Below are positions 53,041-61,549 of a stretch of DNA of 63,806 nucleotides, one piece after another. Source of the stretch: Akkermansia muciniphila (lineage in GTDB: Bacteria > Verrucomicrobiota > Verrucomicrobiia > Methylacidiphilales > Verrucolacustridaceae); the NCBI GenBank assembly GCA_945878585.1, contig CAMDXQ010000002.1, forward strand, positions 1 to 63,806, in the 5' to 3' direction. The notes under the pieces were generated by a model. That model searched no databases and was not told the origin of the DNA. It saw only the letters and a program-made list of their open reading frames with translations. How positions within the stretch are numbered: the stretch's first letter is position 1; each line of letters starts with the position of its first letter. Position numbers and translations under genes: made by a program.

Positions 53041-53596
53041 GAAGCGTTCTCCTTGCGTTGTTCTTGGGGTGACAGGCTCGATCGCAGCATTCCGTGCGGC
53101 AGATCTGGCGAGTGCAATGGTGCAAAAAGGCTGGGAAGTGCATGCCATTCTGACGGGGGATGGTGCACGTTTTATCACTCCGCTGACGTTGGCAGCTTTA
53201 ACTCATCGGCCCGTGCACACCTCTCTTTGGGAAGAGGGGGAAGGGGGGAGGATGAGTCATCTGGATCTGGCACGGTTGGCCGATGTGGTAGTGGTGGCAC
53301 CTGCGACGGCGGATTGTCTGGCAAGAACGGCCCATGGAATGGCGGGGGATGTTTTGGGGGCTGTTTTACTAGCCTCTCAGGCTCCGTTAGTCCTCGTTCC
53401 TGCGATGAACACCCAGATGTGGAAACATCCTGCAACCCAAGCCAACGTGAAGGTTCTCACCCAGCGCGGGGCGAATTGGGTCGGTCCGGCGGAGGGACGA
53501 TTGGCGTGCGGGGAAGAGGGCCCTGGACGTATGGCACCCGTGGAGCAGATTATTGCAGGTGTGGAGAGACTTGTTAGGACAAGGTCTGCCAAATGA
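53033..53596 (+). CDS. coaC: phosphopantothenoylcysteine decarboxylase domain only (CoaC)
   Basis: FMN-dependent decarboxylase of coenzyme A synthesis, 187 residues. The N-terminus [18 protein letters not shown] binds [26 protein letters not shown] carries the catalytic histidine. [12 protein letters not shown] is the PxMNxxMW motif, and [12 protein letters not shown] is the lid. Most bacteria fuse this to the CoaB synthetase; here the protein ends before any CoaB domain. The ATG at 53033 overlaps gmk by 8 bp and the stop is ATGA-coupled to acs. UbiX-type decarboxylases share the fold but lack the PxMNxxMW motif. Confidence 0.88.
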   Translation: MAEKRSPCVVLGVTGSIAAFRAADLASAMVQKGWEVHAILTGDGARFITPLTLAALTHRPVHTSLWEEGEGGRMSHLDLARLADVVVVAPATADCLARTAHGMAGDVLGAVLLASQAPLVLVPAMNTQMWKHPATQANVKVLTQRGANWVGPAEGRLACGEEGPGRMAPVEQIIAGVERLVRTRSAK

Positions 53597-55536
53597 GTCA
53601 TTCGATGAAGCACCCCGAAAAATACAAGCCTTCGGTTCATTTCGTAAAAAAAGCAGTATTTCCGAGTCTCTCCCAATATCAGTCGATGCATCGGGAGTCG
53701 TTGAGGAGTCCTGACAAGTTTTGGGGTCGGATTGGAAAGGGAGAGTTGGCTTGGTTCACGCAACCAAAAAAGACTTTGGATTGGAAGTCCCCCTTTGCGA
53801 AGTGGTTTGTCGGTGGGAAGTTGAATGTGAGCTTTAATTGCATCGATCGCCATCTCGAAGGAGGAAAACGGCACAAGGCAGCGATCCTCTTTGAAGGGGA
53901 ACCGGGAGATGTTCGGGTACTGACGTATCAGCAGTTGCATGATGAGGTCTGCCGTTTTGCCAATGCGCTGAAAGGAGAGGGGGTGAAAAAGGGGGATCGG
54001 GTGATGATTTATCTTCCGATGGTGCCAGAGGCTGCGATTGCCATGTTGGCTTGTGCGAGAATCGGGGCAGTCCACAGCGTGGTATTTGGAGGATTCAGTT
54101 CAGAGTCGTTAAAAGATCGAATTCAGGATTGTGGTGCAAAATTGGTCATCACGGCGGACGGAGGGTATCGGAGAGGTCAGGTGGGAGGATTGAAGCAGAA
54201 TGTGGATGCTGCGGTAGCGGTGTGTCCTGGAGTGCGAAGAGTGATTGTCTTGAAGCGTACGGGGCATCTCGAAAAGCTAAATCCTATCGATCGGTGGTGG
54301 CACGAACTGGTGGCGCATCAGCCCTCGACCTGTCCGCCTGAAAAAATGGATAGTGAGGATCCACTCTTTATTCTTTATACGAGCGGTAGCACGGGAAAGC
54401 CGAAGGGAATTTTACACACCACGGCGGGATACCTCCTGGGGGCACATTTAACGACAAAGTGGGTGTTTGATTTGAAGGAAACCGATCTGTTTTGGTGCAC
54501 GGCCGATGTGGGGTGGGTGACGGGCCACAGTTATACGGTGTACGGAGCTCTGAGTAATGGAACGACTACCTTGATGTATGAAGGGGTGCCGAATCAGCCC
54601 GAACCGGATCGTTTCTGGCAGATCATTGAAAAGCATCGTGTGAATATTTTTTATACGGCACCGACGGCGATCCGCTCCTTCATTCGTTGGGGAGATCATT
54701 GGGTGAAGAAGCATGACTTATCTTCCCTGAGATTACTTGGATCCGTGGGGGAGCCGATCAATCCGGAGGCGTGGCGTTGGTATCACCAAGTGATCGGCGG
54801 GGGGCGTTGTCCGATCGTTGATACGTGGTGGCAGACGGAAACGGGAAGTCATCTGATCACCACGTTGCCTGGAGTCCACGCAACGAAGCCAGGATCGGCC
54901 GGGTTGCCTTTCTTTGGGGTGGATATGGCGGTGGTGGATGATCAGGGCAAGGAAGTGAAGGCCGGAGTTCAGGGGAAGTTGGTGGTGCGGAAACCTTGGC
55001 CGTCAATGTTGCGAACGATCCATGGGGATTCGGAACGCTATGCGAAAACGTATTGGAGTGATGTTCCGAACTGTTATTTCACTGGGGACGGGGCAAAAAA
55101 AGATGCCGATGGCTATTTCTGGATTTCAGGAAGGATTGACGACGTATTGAATGTTTCAGGCCACCGATTGGGAACGGCAGAGGTGGAGAGTGCACTGGTG
55201 ACCCATCCTGCCGTGGCGGAAGCTGCCGTGGTCGGTCGACCGGACGATCTGAAAGGTCAAGCGGTGGTAGCATTCGTAACGTTAAAGGCGGGTCATAAGT
55301 CGGGTTCCGAGCTGGTCGCGGCATTGCGGGAGCGGGTGAGCAAGGAGATTGGTCCGATTGCAAAACCGGACCAGATCCGTTTTGCCGAGGCGCTACCCAA
55401 GACTCGTAGCGGGAAGATTATGCGTCGTTTACTGAAAGAGGTGGCGGCAGGTGGTGCGGTGAAGGGAGATGTGACCACACTCGAGGATCTGAATGTGATT
55501 GCTTCGTTACAAGCTAGCTCTGGGGAGGAATCCTAA
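53593..55536 (+). CDS. acs: acetyl-CoA synthetase
   Basis: AMP-forming acetate-CoA ligase of 647 residues, the normal size. Motifs are [11 protein letters not shown] (P-loop), [14 protein letters not shown] and [18 protein letters not shown]. The C-terminal [12 protein letters not shown] carries the acetylation-target lysine. [13 protein letters not shown] marks the CoA/acyl region. Its start is coupled to coaC, which puts acetate activation next to a CoA-synthesis gene. Confidence 0.96.
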   Translation: MSHSMKHPEKYKPSVHFVKKAVFPSLSQYQSMHRESLRSPDKFWGRIGKGELAWFTQPKKTLDWKSPFAKWFVGGKLNVSFNCIDRHLEGGKRHKAAILFEGEPGDVRVLTYQQLHDEVCRFANALKGEGVKKGDRVMIYLPMVPEAAIAMLACARIGAVHSVVFGGFSSESLKDRIQDCGAKLVITADGGYRRGQVGGLKQNVDAAVAVCPGVRRVIVLKRTGHLEKLNPIDRWWHELVAHQPSTCPPEKMDSEDPLFILYTSGSTGKPKGILHTTAGYLLGAHLTTKWVFDLKETDLFWCTADVGWVTGHSYTVYGALSNGTTTLMYEGVPNQPEPDRFWQIIEKHRVNIFYTAPTAIRSFIRWGDHWVKKHDLSSLRLLGSVGEPINPEAWRWYHQVIGGGRCPIVDTWWQTETGSHLITTLPGVHATKPGSAGLPFFGVDMAVVDDQGKEVKAGVQGKLVVRKPWPSMLRTIHGDSERYAKTYWSDVPNCYFTGDGAKKDADGYFWISGRIDDVLNVSGHRLGTAEVESALVTHPAVAEAAVVGRPDDLKGQAVVAFVTLKAGHKSGSELVAALRERVSKEIGPIAKPDQIRFAEALPKTRSGKIMRRLLKEVAAGGAVKGDVTTLEDLNVIASLQASSGEES

Positions 55537-56070
55537 GTGTCTTGGCGTTTATCTGCTTCGGAAGCGGCTTTGCTCGTCGTTGATGCCCAGGAAAAGCTGG
55601 TGGCTGCGGTGAAGGAGCCTAGTGATTGGCTTGAGCGGTTGGAAATCCTGGTGAAAGGGGCGAGTTTGTTGGGTGTTCCGATTGCGATCACCGAGCAGGT
55701 TCCAGCCAAATTAGGGAAGACGGTTCCTGCCATTCTCCGTGCTGCGGGTCGAGGATGTAAACCAATCGAAAAAACCCAGTTCTCGGCGGTGGAGCAGGGG
55801 AAGATATTTGCAAAAAAGCGGATTCTGGTTGCGGGATGTGAGGCTCACGTCTGCATTCGGCAGACGGTCTATGACTTAAGGTTAAAGGAGTTGACCCCGA
55901 TCGTTGTTGCGGACGCAATCGGTTCACGAAGGGAAAGTGATCGAGAAATTGCACTGGCAGAGATGAGAGCCGATCGGGTGGTGGTGAGCACGGTTGAAGC
56001 GGTTCTTTTTGAAATGATGGGTAGTTCCGATCATAAGAACTTCAAAGAAGTTCAGGCTCTCGTGAAGTAA
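55537..56070 (+). CDS. isochorismatase-like cysteine hydrolase
   Basis: A 177-residue alpha/beta hydrolase of the isochorismatase superfamily. The catalytic aspartate lies in LLVVDAQEKLV, the lysine in IEKTQFSA, and the nucleophilic cysteine in VAGCEAHVCIRQTVYDL. YcaC-like hydrolases and nicotinamidases share these positions; the substrate is not known. GTG at 55537 follows the acs stop with no gap. Confidence 0.88.
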   Translation: MSWRLSASEAALLVVDAQEKLVAAVKEPSDWLERLEILVKGASLLGVPIAITEQVPAKLGKTVPAILRAAGRGCKPIEKTQFSAVEQGKIFAKKRILVAGCEAHVCIRQTVYDLRLKELTPIVVADAIGSRRESDREIALAEMRADRVVVSTVEAVLFEMMGSSDHKNFKEVQALVK

Positions 56071-56131
56071 TCGGATCGATATATATTTTTCTAGCCTGAA
56101 ACGCGACTCGAGCCCAACCTCACAACCTTTC

Positions 56132-58723
56132 ATGGAAACAACAGACTATCAAGTACCTGCGTGGCCTGTTCATGTATCCGTGGTTCCTCGTGTGCCAGAG
56201 GGTTTGGAGGGGTTGCGGAATTTGGCATTCAATCTGTGGTGGAGTTGGAATGATGAAGCTTTGGATCTTTTTCGAGAGCTGGATCCACAGCTTTGGGAGA
56301 CATGCGGGCATAGCCCGGTGAAGATGTTGCGGCTGGTAAAACAAAACCGATTGGAAGCGGCCACCAAAGACAAAAACTATCGCGAGCGGGTAGAAAAAAT
56401 CCACGCTCGGTTAGAGGCTTATCTTCATCGCAAGGAGACCTGGTTCACCCGGAACCTTCCAAAGGAAAAGAAGGGGGCTCCGTTCGTTGCCTACTTCTCA
56501 GCCGAATTTGGTTTTCATGAGTCTCTCCCCAACTACTCGGGGGGTTTGGGGATTTTGGCGGGAGACCATTGCAAATCGGCCAGTGATCTCGGGTTGCCCT
56601 TTGTCGCGGTGGGTTTGCTGTATCGGTTTGGTTATTTTTCGCAACGAATCAATCGGGATGGATGGCAGGAAGCCTCGGCCATCGACAACGTGTTTCAGGA
56701 CTTGCCGATCCGGGAAGCTCTCGCCGCAGATGGAAAGACCCCGGTGGTGGTCGAGTTGGCGATGCCTGGCCGAACCGTGCACGCCAAGGCATGGGAGGTG
56801 CGGATTGGACTGACCCGACTCTTTTTGATGGATACGGATTTGCCGCAGAATGAGCCGGAGGATCGAAGGATCACTTATCAGCTATACGGAGGGGATCATG
56901 AGATGCGGGTGCAGCAGGAAATCGTGCTGGGCATCGGCGGGGTGAGGGCCCTGGCCGCGATGGGGTTGGAACCGGGTGTTTTCCATATGAACGAAGGTCA
57001 TGCGGCCTTTCTTGGGTTGGAGAGAATCCGGCGCCTAGTCAAGGAGGCGAAGCTGACCTTTATCGAGGCACTCCAATCGGTCGCCGCGAGTAGCGTGTTC
57101 ACTACCCATACTCCTGTGCCGGCCGGAAACGACGCTTTTTCCCCTCAGCTGATGGAGAAGTATTTCGTGGAATTTGTAGCAGACTGTCAGATCCGGTTTG
57201 AAGACCTTCTAAAATTGGGTCGCCCGTGGACTTATTCCGCCGAGGAGCCGTTTAGTATGACGATTCTGGCGTTACGCCTTTCCCGACAGGCGAATGGAGT
57301 CAGCGCCATTCACGGCAAGGTCTCGCGAGGAATGTGGCAGAGTGTTTGGCCGGGAGTTCCGAAAGAGGAGATTCCGATCCGGCATGTGACGAATGGCATT
57401 CATACCTTCACCTGGATGGCTCCAGAAATTCGGGCCCTTCTCGAAAAGCAGGGAGGTGCTTTAACGGAGGAGGAGCTGGCAAAAGTCGACGAGTGGAAAA
57501 AAAGGGTGGATTTCAAGGACAAGGATTACTGGAAGGTTCACCAGAAGCTGAAGTTGAAACTTCTTCAATTTGTACGGGCGAATGTGCGGACCCAAAGGTT
57601 GCGGAATGGAGCTAAGCCTGCGGAGATTCGGGAAACGGATCAGATCCTAGACCCTAAGGCTCTCACGATCGGTTTTGCACGTCGTTTTGCAACGTATAAG
57701 AGGGCGGCGCTCCTTTTCCGAGATTTGGATAAGCTGGCCCAGATCGTCAACGATCCGGATCGTCCCGTGCAGTTTCTTTTTGCGGGTAAGGCTCACCCGG
57801 CCGATGAGGGCGGAAAGAGGTTGATCCAGCAGATCGTGAAAATCTCTGCACTCCCTCAGTTTAAGGATCGGATCGTCTTTGTGGAAAATTATGACTTCAA
57901 CGTGGCCCGGTTTCTTTACCACGGCTGTGATGTCTGGCTCAATAATCCGACTCGTCCGCTGGAAGCGAGCGGAACCAGCGGCGAGAAGGTCATTACCAAT
58001 GGGTGCCTTAACTTCAGTGTCCGGGATGGTTGGTGGGATGAGGCTTATGACGGAACGAATGGATGGGCGATTGGAGATGACACCTTCCGTCTCGAGCCTG
58101 AAGTGCAGGACGAATTCGACTCCTTCTCGATGTACGAAATTCTGAAGCACGAGATTGTTCCCCTATATTATGATCAGGATGGGGAAGGGGTCCCGAAGCG
58201 TTGGATCGATCGGGTTCGTCGGAGCTTGGTGACGATCGGTCCAGTCTACAATACCTCACGAATGGTGGCGGATTATGCAGGCGAATTTTATCGTCGTGCG
58301 GCCGAGAAGGGGCGGATGTTTGCGGAGAACTGTTGGGAAAAGTCGCGCGAGTTGGCGGTATGGAAGGATAAGGTTCGGAAGGCTTGGCCCCAAGTTCGGG
58401 CTAATGCGGTTACTTGGAATGGTCCGGCTCGAACTACGGTAAGTGTTGGGGACACCGTGCCTGTGAGCGTGAATGTTTTCCTCGGGAGTTTGCAGGGAGG
58501 GGAGGTGGCGGTGGAGGCCTATTTGAAGGCTTTGGAACCAGATGGAACATCGAAAGTGGTTCGTTTGGAGCCTCAAGGGGAAATGAGGGATGGTTGGCAG
58601 GGGTACAGGGGCCGGGTTCCTGTCGAAGATTCTGGGAATTTCAACTTCAACGTTAGGGTTCGGCCTTCCCACCCATCTTTAACTCAAGCTCACGAGTTAA
58701 GACTGATCACTTGGGCTGAGTAG
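56132..58723 (+). CDS. glgP: alpha-glucan phosphorylase, DUF3417 type
   Basis: GT35 enzyme that releases glucose-1-phosphate from glycogen or maltodextrin. The N-terminal DUF3417 domain has LEGLRNLAFNLWWSWNDEALDLF. FVAYFSAEFGFHESLPNYSGGLGILAGDH and SDLGLPFVAVGLLYR follow. FTTHTPVPAGNDAF and LTIGFARRFATYKRAALL lie in the core, and the PLP lysine is in EASGTSGEKVITNGCLN. A final beta-rich domain (residues about 770-863) is typical of this subgroup. The 863-residue length is normal. Confidence 0.93.
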   Translation: METTDYQVPAWPVHVSVVPRVPEGLEGLRNLAFNLWWSWNDEALDLFRELDPQLWETCGHSPVKMLRLVKQNRLEAATKDKNYRERVEKIHARLEAYLHRKETWFTRNLPKEKKGAPFVAYFSAEFGFHESLPNYSGGLGILAGDHCKSASDLGLPFVAVGLLYRFGYFSQRINRDGWQEASAIDNVFQDLPIREALAADGKTPVVVELAMPGRTVHAKAWEVRIGLTRLFLMDTDLPQNEPEDRRITYQLYGGDHEMRVQQEIVLGIGGVRALAAMGLEPGVFHMNEGHAAFLGLERIRRLVKEAKLTFIEALQSVAASSVFTTHTPVPAGNDAFSPQLMEKYFVEFVADCQIRFEDLLKLGRPWTYSAEEPFSMTILALRLSRQANGVSAIHGKVSRGMWQSVWPGVPKEEIPIRHVTNGIHTFTWMAPEIRALLEKQGGALTEEELAKVDEWKKRVDFKDKDYWKVHQKLKLKLLQFVRANVRTQRLRNGAKPAEIRETDQILDPKALTIGFARRFATYKRAALLFRDLDKLAQIVNDPDRPVQFLFAGKAHPADEGGKRLIQQIVKISALPQFKDRIVFVENYDFNVARFLYHGCDVWLNNPTRPLEASGTSGEKVITNGCLNFSVRDGWWDEAYDGTNGWAIGDDTFRLEPEVQDEFDSFSMYEILKHEIVPLYYDQDGEGVPKRWIDRVRRSLVTIGPVYNTSRMVADYAGEFYRRAAEKGRMFAENCWEKSRELAVWKDKVRKAWPQVRANAVTWNGPARTTVSVGDTVPVSVNVFLGSLQGGEVAVEAYLKALEPDGTSKVVRLEPQGEMRDGWQGYRGRVPVEDSGNFNFNVRVRPSHPSLTQAHELRLITWAE

Positions 58724-58726
58724 ATA

Positions 58727-58761
58727 AACCTCTCCTCAGCAAGGGTTTGAATCGAGAGGTT
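58727..58761 (+). repeat. inverted repeat between glgP and shc
   Basis: AACCTCTC (58727-58734) and GAGAGGTT (58754-58761) form a perfect 8-bp inverted repeat around a 19-base loop. It begins 3 bases after the glgP stop and lies 41 bases before the shc ATG. No T-run follows on the plus strand, so it is a weak terminator candidate or a leader structure. Confidence 0.4.
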
Positions 58762-58802
58762 GCGGTTTGACCCTCGATTTACGGACGTTAGGATCATCCC
58801 CC

Positions 58803-60791
58803 ATGTCAGCCAATTTAGAGTCTCCCTCCTCGGTTCGTTCTCCCAGTCCCGAACTGGTGGGAATGGATCCTGCCGACGTGGATTTGGGAGCTTTACGGAA
58901 GACGGTCGAGGCTTGCAGGGATTATCTGTTGGGATTGCAGAAAGAGGATGGTCACTGGGTGGGGGAGCTGTTTGTGGATTCCACCGTTGCGTGTGATTAC
59001 CACCTTTTGATGTATTTGAGGGGAAAGGTGGACCGGGCAAAAGAAGCCAAGATTGTTCGGCACATTTTGCAGCGGCAGTTACCTGACGGAGGTTGGCCGA
59101 TTTACCCAGGGGGCCCAAGCAATGTCACTGCCACGGTGAAATGTTATTTCAGTCTAAAACTGGCGGGGTTCACTCCAGAGGAACCGGAGATGAAGAAGGC
59201 GCGGTCCGCGGCACTACGCTTGGGAGGCATTCCGCGGACCAACACGTATTGTAAACTCTATCTGGCAATGTTGGGTCAGTACCCTTGGAAGTATTTGCCG
59301 AATATTCCTCCTGAAATTCTCCTCCTGCCAAACTGGGCTCCGTTCAACATGTTTGAGATGAGCTCGTGGACGCGGGCAATCGTGGTGACCCTGTCCGTGA
59401 TTCGAAGCTTCCGCCCCACCACCCATCTTCCGCCTGAAAAGCAGTTACATGAGCTTTATCCGTACGGGGTGGAGGGGGGGCCGTTCTTTCATCCTGTCGA
59501 GAGACGTTTCTTATCGATGAAGAACTTTTTTGTCCGGGTGAACGAACTGTTGGGCTTTTTGGAAGGACTTTCGTGGAAGCCGTTCCGAAAGCACGCGTTG
59601 AAAGTTGCGGAGAAGTGGATTTTGGATCGGACTGGGCCTGAGTCGGAGGGACTGGCTGCGATTTTTCCGTCGATGATGAATACAATACTCGCATTTCAGT
59701 GTCTGGGTTATTCGGATGACCATCCCAGAATGCGCAAAGCAGCTAAAGATTTGGAGGGATTGGAGGTGGATGACGTGGCGAATGGGGATTTCCGGGTTCA
59801 GCCTTGCTTAAGTCCCGTTTGGGATACGGCGATTACGTTGACCGCACTCGGTGCAACTGGGGTGAAGCCCGATGCTCCAGCCATGCAAAAAGGGGCGGAT
59901 TGGCTTCTCGCGAAAGAGGTCAAGATGCGTGGGGATTGGGTGGTGAAAAATCCAACCCGCGTCACGGGAGGCTGGGCCTTTGAGTATTTTAATGATTGGT
60001 ATCCCGATGTGGATGACACGGCGAAGGTTCTGCTGGGATTGCGAATGGCCCGGGCGAGTGATCCTGCAGGACAAAAGGCAGCGACCGAGAGGGGTTTGGC
60101 ATGGGCAAAAAGTTTTCAGTGCGACAACGGTGGCTATGGGGCGTTTGACAAGAACGTGAATAAGAAGTGGCTGGAGGATGTGCCCTTTGCAGACCATAAC
60201 GCGATTTTGGATCCACCTTGTGCCGATATCACGGGTCGGATGCTGGAGGTGATGGGAAAGTGTGGAGTTCCCAAGAATGACTCCCAAATTCATCGGGCGA
60301 TCCGATTCCTAAAGGAGATTCAGGAGGAGGACGGCTCTTGGTATGGTCGGTGGGGCGTGAACTATATTTATGGAACATGGCAGGTGTTACGGGGACTTCA
60401 GGGAATCAGTTACGATATGAATGAGCACTGGGTGATTCGCGGGCGGGATTGGCTCGAGTGCGCTCAGAATCCTGACGGAGGATGGGGGGAGAGCTGCGGT
60501 TCCTATGATGATCCACGTTTCAAGGGAAGAGGGATCAGTACGGCATCGCAAACGGGGTGGGGTTTGATGGGGCTTTTAGCGTGTGGTGACATTCAGCGGC
60601 CGAGTGTCCGTCGTGCGGTTCGCTATCTGATTGAGACTCAGCAGCCGGACGGAAGCTGGGAGGAGAAACTGATCACAGGAACAGGTTTCCCATGCGTCTT
60701 TTACCTGCGGTATGACATGTACCGGCTAAATTGGCCCCTCTTGGCGCTTGGGGAGTATCAGCAGATGGTCCAAAGTGTCGGGGCTCACTAA
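58803..60791 (+). CDS. shc: squalene-hopene cyclase
   Basis: Cyclises squalene to hopene/hopanol at the membrane. The catalytic DxDD motif is in WYPDVDDTAKVLLGL. The QW repeats include LPDGGWPIY, CDNGGYGAF, EEDGSWYGRWGVNYIYGTW, NPDGGWGESC and QPDGSWEE. The final FYLRYDMYRLNWPLLALG is the family C-terminus. The ATG at 58803 is used, with AGGAT about 9 bases upstream; TTG at 58767 is the longer alternative. The 662-residue length is normal. Confidence 0.97.
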   Translation: MSANLESPSSVRSPSPELVGMDPADVDLGALRKTVEACRDYLLGLQKEDGHWVGELFVDSTVACDYHLLMYLRGKVDRAKEAKIVRHILQRQLPDGGWPIYPGGPSNVTATVKCYFSLKLAGFTPEEPEMKKARSAALRLGGIPRTNTYCKLYLAMLGQYPWKYLPNIPPEILLLPNWAPFNMFEMSSWTRAIVVTLSVIRSFRPTTHLPPEKQLHELYPYGVEGGPFFHPVERRFLSMKNFFVRVNELLGFLEGLSWKPFRKHALKVAEKWILDRTGPESEGLAAIFPSMMNTILAFQCLGYSDDHPRMRKAAKDLEGLEVDDVANGDFRVQPCLSPVWDTAITLTALGATGVKPDAPAMQKGADWLLAKEVKMRGDWVVKNPTRVTGGWAFEYFNDWYPDVDDTAKVLLGLRMARASDPAGQKAATERGLAWAKSFQCDNGGYGAFDKNVNKKWLEDVPFADHNAILDPPCADITGRMLEVMGKCGVPKNDSQIHRAIRFLKEIQEEDGSWYGRWGVNYIYGTWQVLRGLQGISYDMNEHWVIRGRDWLECAQNPDGGWGESCGSYDDPRFKGRGISTASQTGWGLMGLLACGDIQRPSVRRAVRYLIETQQPDGSWEEKLITGTGFPCVFYLRYDMYRLNWPLLALGEYQQMVQSVGAH

Positions 60792-60820
60792 GAGAACTTA
60801 GATTTGGTCCTTTTTTCCTA

Positions 60821-61549
60821 ATGGCTGGATCTGCAAATGATGGGCCAGTCGGAATTCTTTTTCCGATGGAGTTTGAGGCAGAGCCCACTTGGAGAAAGTT
60901 GGCCAGATCAAGTTATGTGGAGAGTGGATTGGAAACAATTCGAGGATCTTGGGAAGGAACATCCGTAGTCTCAGCCCGAATCGGCATGGGACATGCGGGA
61001 TTAGAAAAAAAGATTTCTGTTTGGCTGAAAGATCATCCTTGTCGGGCGGTAATTTTGGGGGGGTTGGCTGGAGCCTTGGATCCTGCTTGGGACGAAGGGG
61101 ATCTTACCTCGTTCCATTCTGAGGATTGGGAGCCTTTTCATCGCTGGTGCCAGAATGACAAGTCTGTGCGGGCGGGTAAGTGGCATACGGCACACGAGAT
61201 CATCGATACTGGAAAGGCAAAGCTGGCCTTAGGCCAAAGGACTGGCTGTGGAATTGTTGAAATGGAGTGGGACTATGTGGCGCAGGCATGCCAGGAGCAT
61301 CAGATTCCTCTGGTCGGACTCCGGGCCGTTAGCGATCACGCAGACAAGCTGCTCCCAGCAGATCTGTTTTTATTGGGTTGTGATCGGGAAACAGGAAAAA
61401 GCACTCCATTTAAAATTGGAATTCACCTCGCTCTTCGGCCATGGAGGTTGATTGAACTTTTACCTGCGGTGGCTGGTTGTACTCATGCCAGGAATACGAT
61501 GAGTCGGGCCTTAGGTAATTTCTTGGATGGACTAAAAGAAATTAGCTGA
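60821..61549 (+). CDS. hpnG: hopanoid-associated phosphorylase (HpnG-like)
   Basis: A 242-residue member of the nucleoside-phosphorylase/MTAN superfamily. It has VGILFPMEFEAEPTW, SARIGMGHAGLEKKI, AVILGGLAGALDP and the base/ribose site EMEWDYVAQACQEHQIPLVGLRAVSD. In hopanoid producers HpnG removes adenine from adenosylhopane to give (phospho)ribosylhopane. Position after shc supports this. HpnH, which makes adenosylhopane, is not in the window. The start at ATG 60821 is chosen because an earlier frame start lies inside shc. The 3' end overlaps hpnDE by 8 bp. Confidence 0.85.
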   Translation: MAGSANDGPVGILFPMEFEAEPTWRKLARSSYVESGLETIRGSWEGTSVVSARIGMGHAGLEKKISVWLKDHPCRAVILGGLAGALDPAWDEGDLTSFHSEDWEPFHRWCQNDKSVRAGKWHTAHEIIDTGKAKLALGQRTGCGIVEMEWDYVAQACQEHQIPLVGLRAVSDHADKLLPADLFLLGCDRETGKSTPFKIGIHLALRPWRLIELLPAVAGCTHARNTMSRALGNFLDGLKEIS

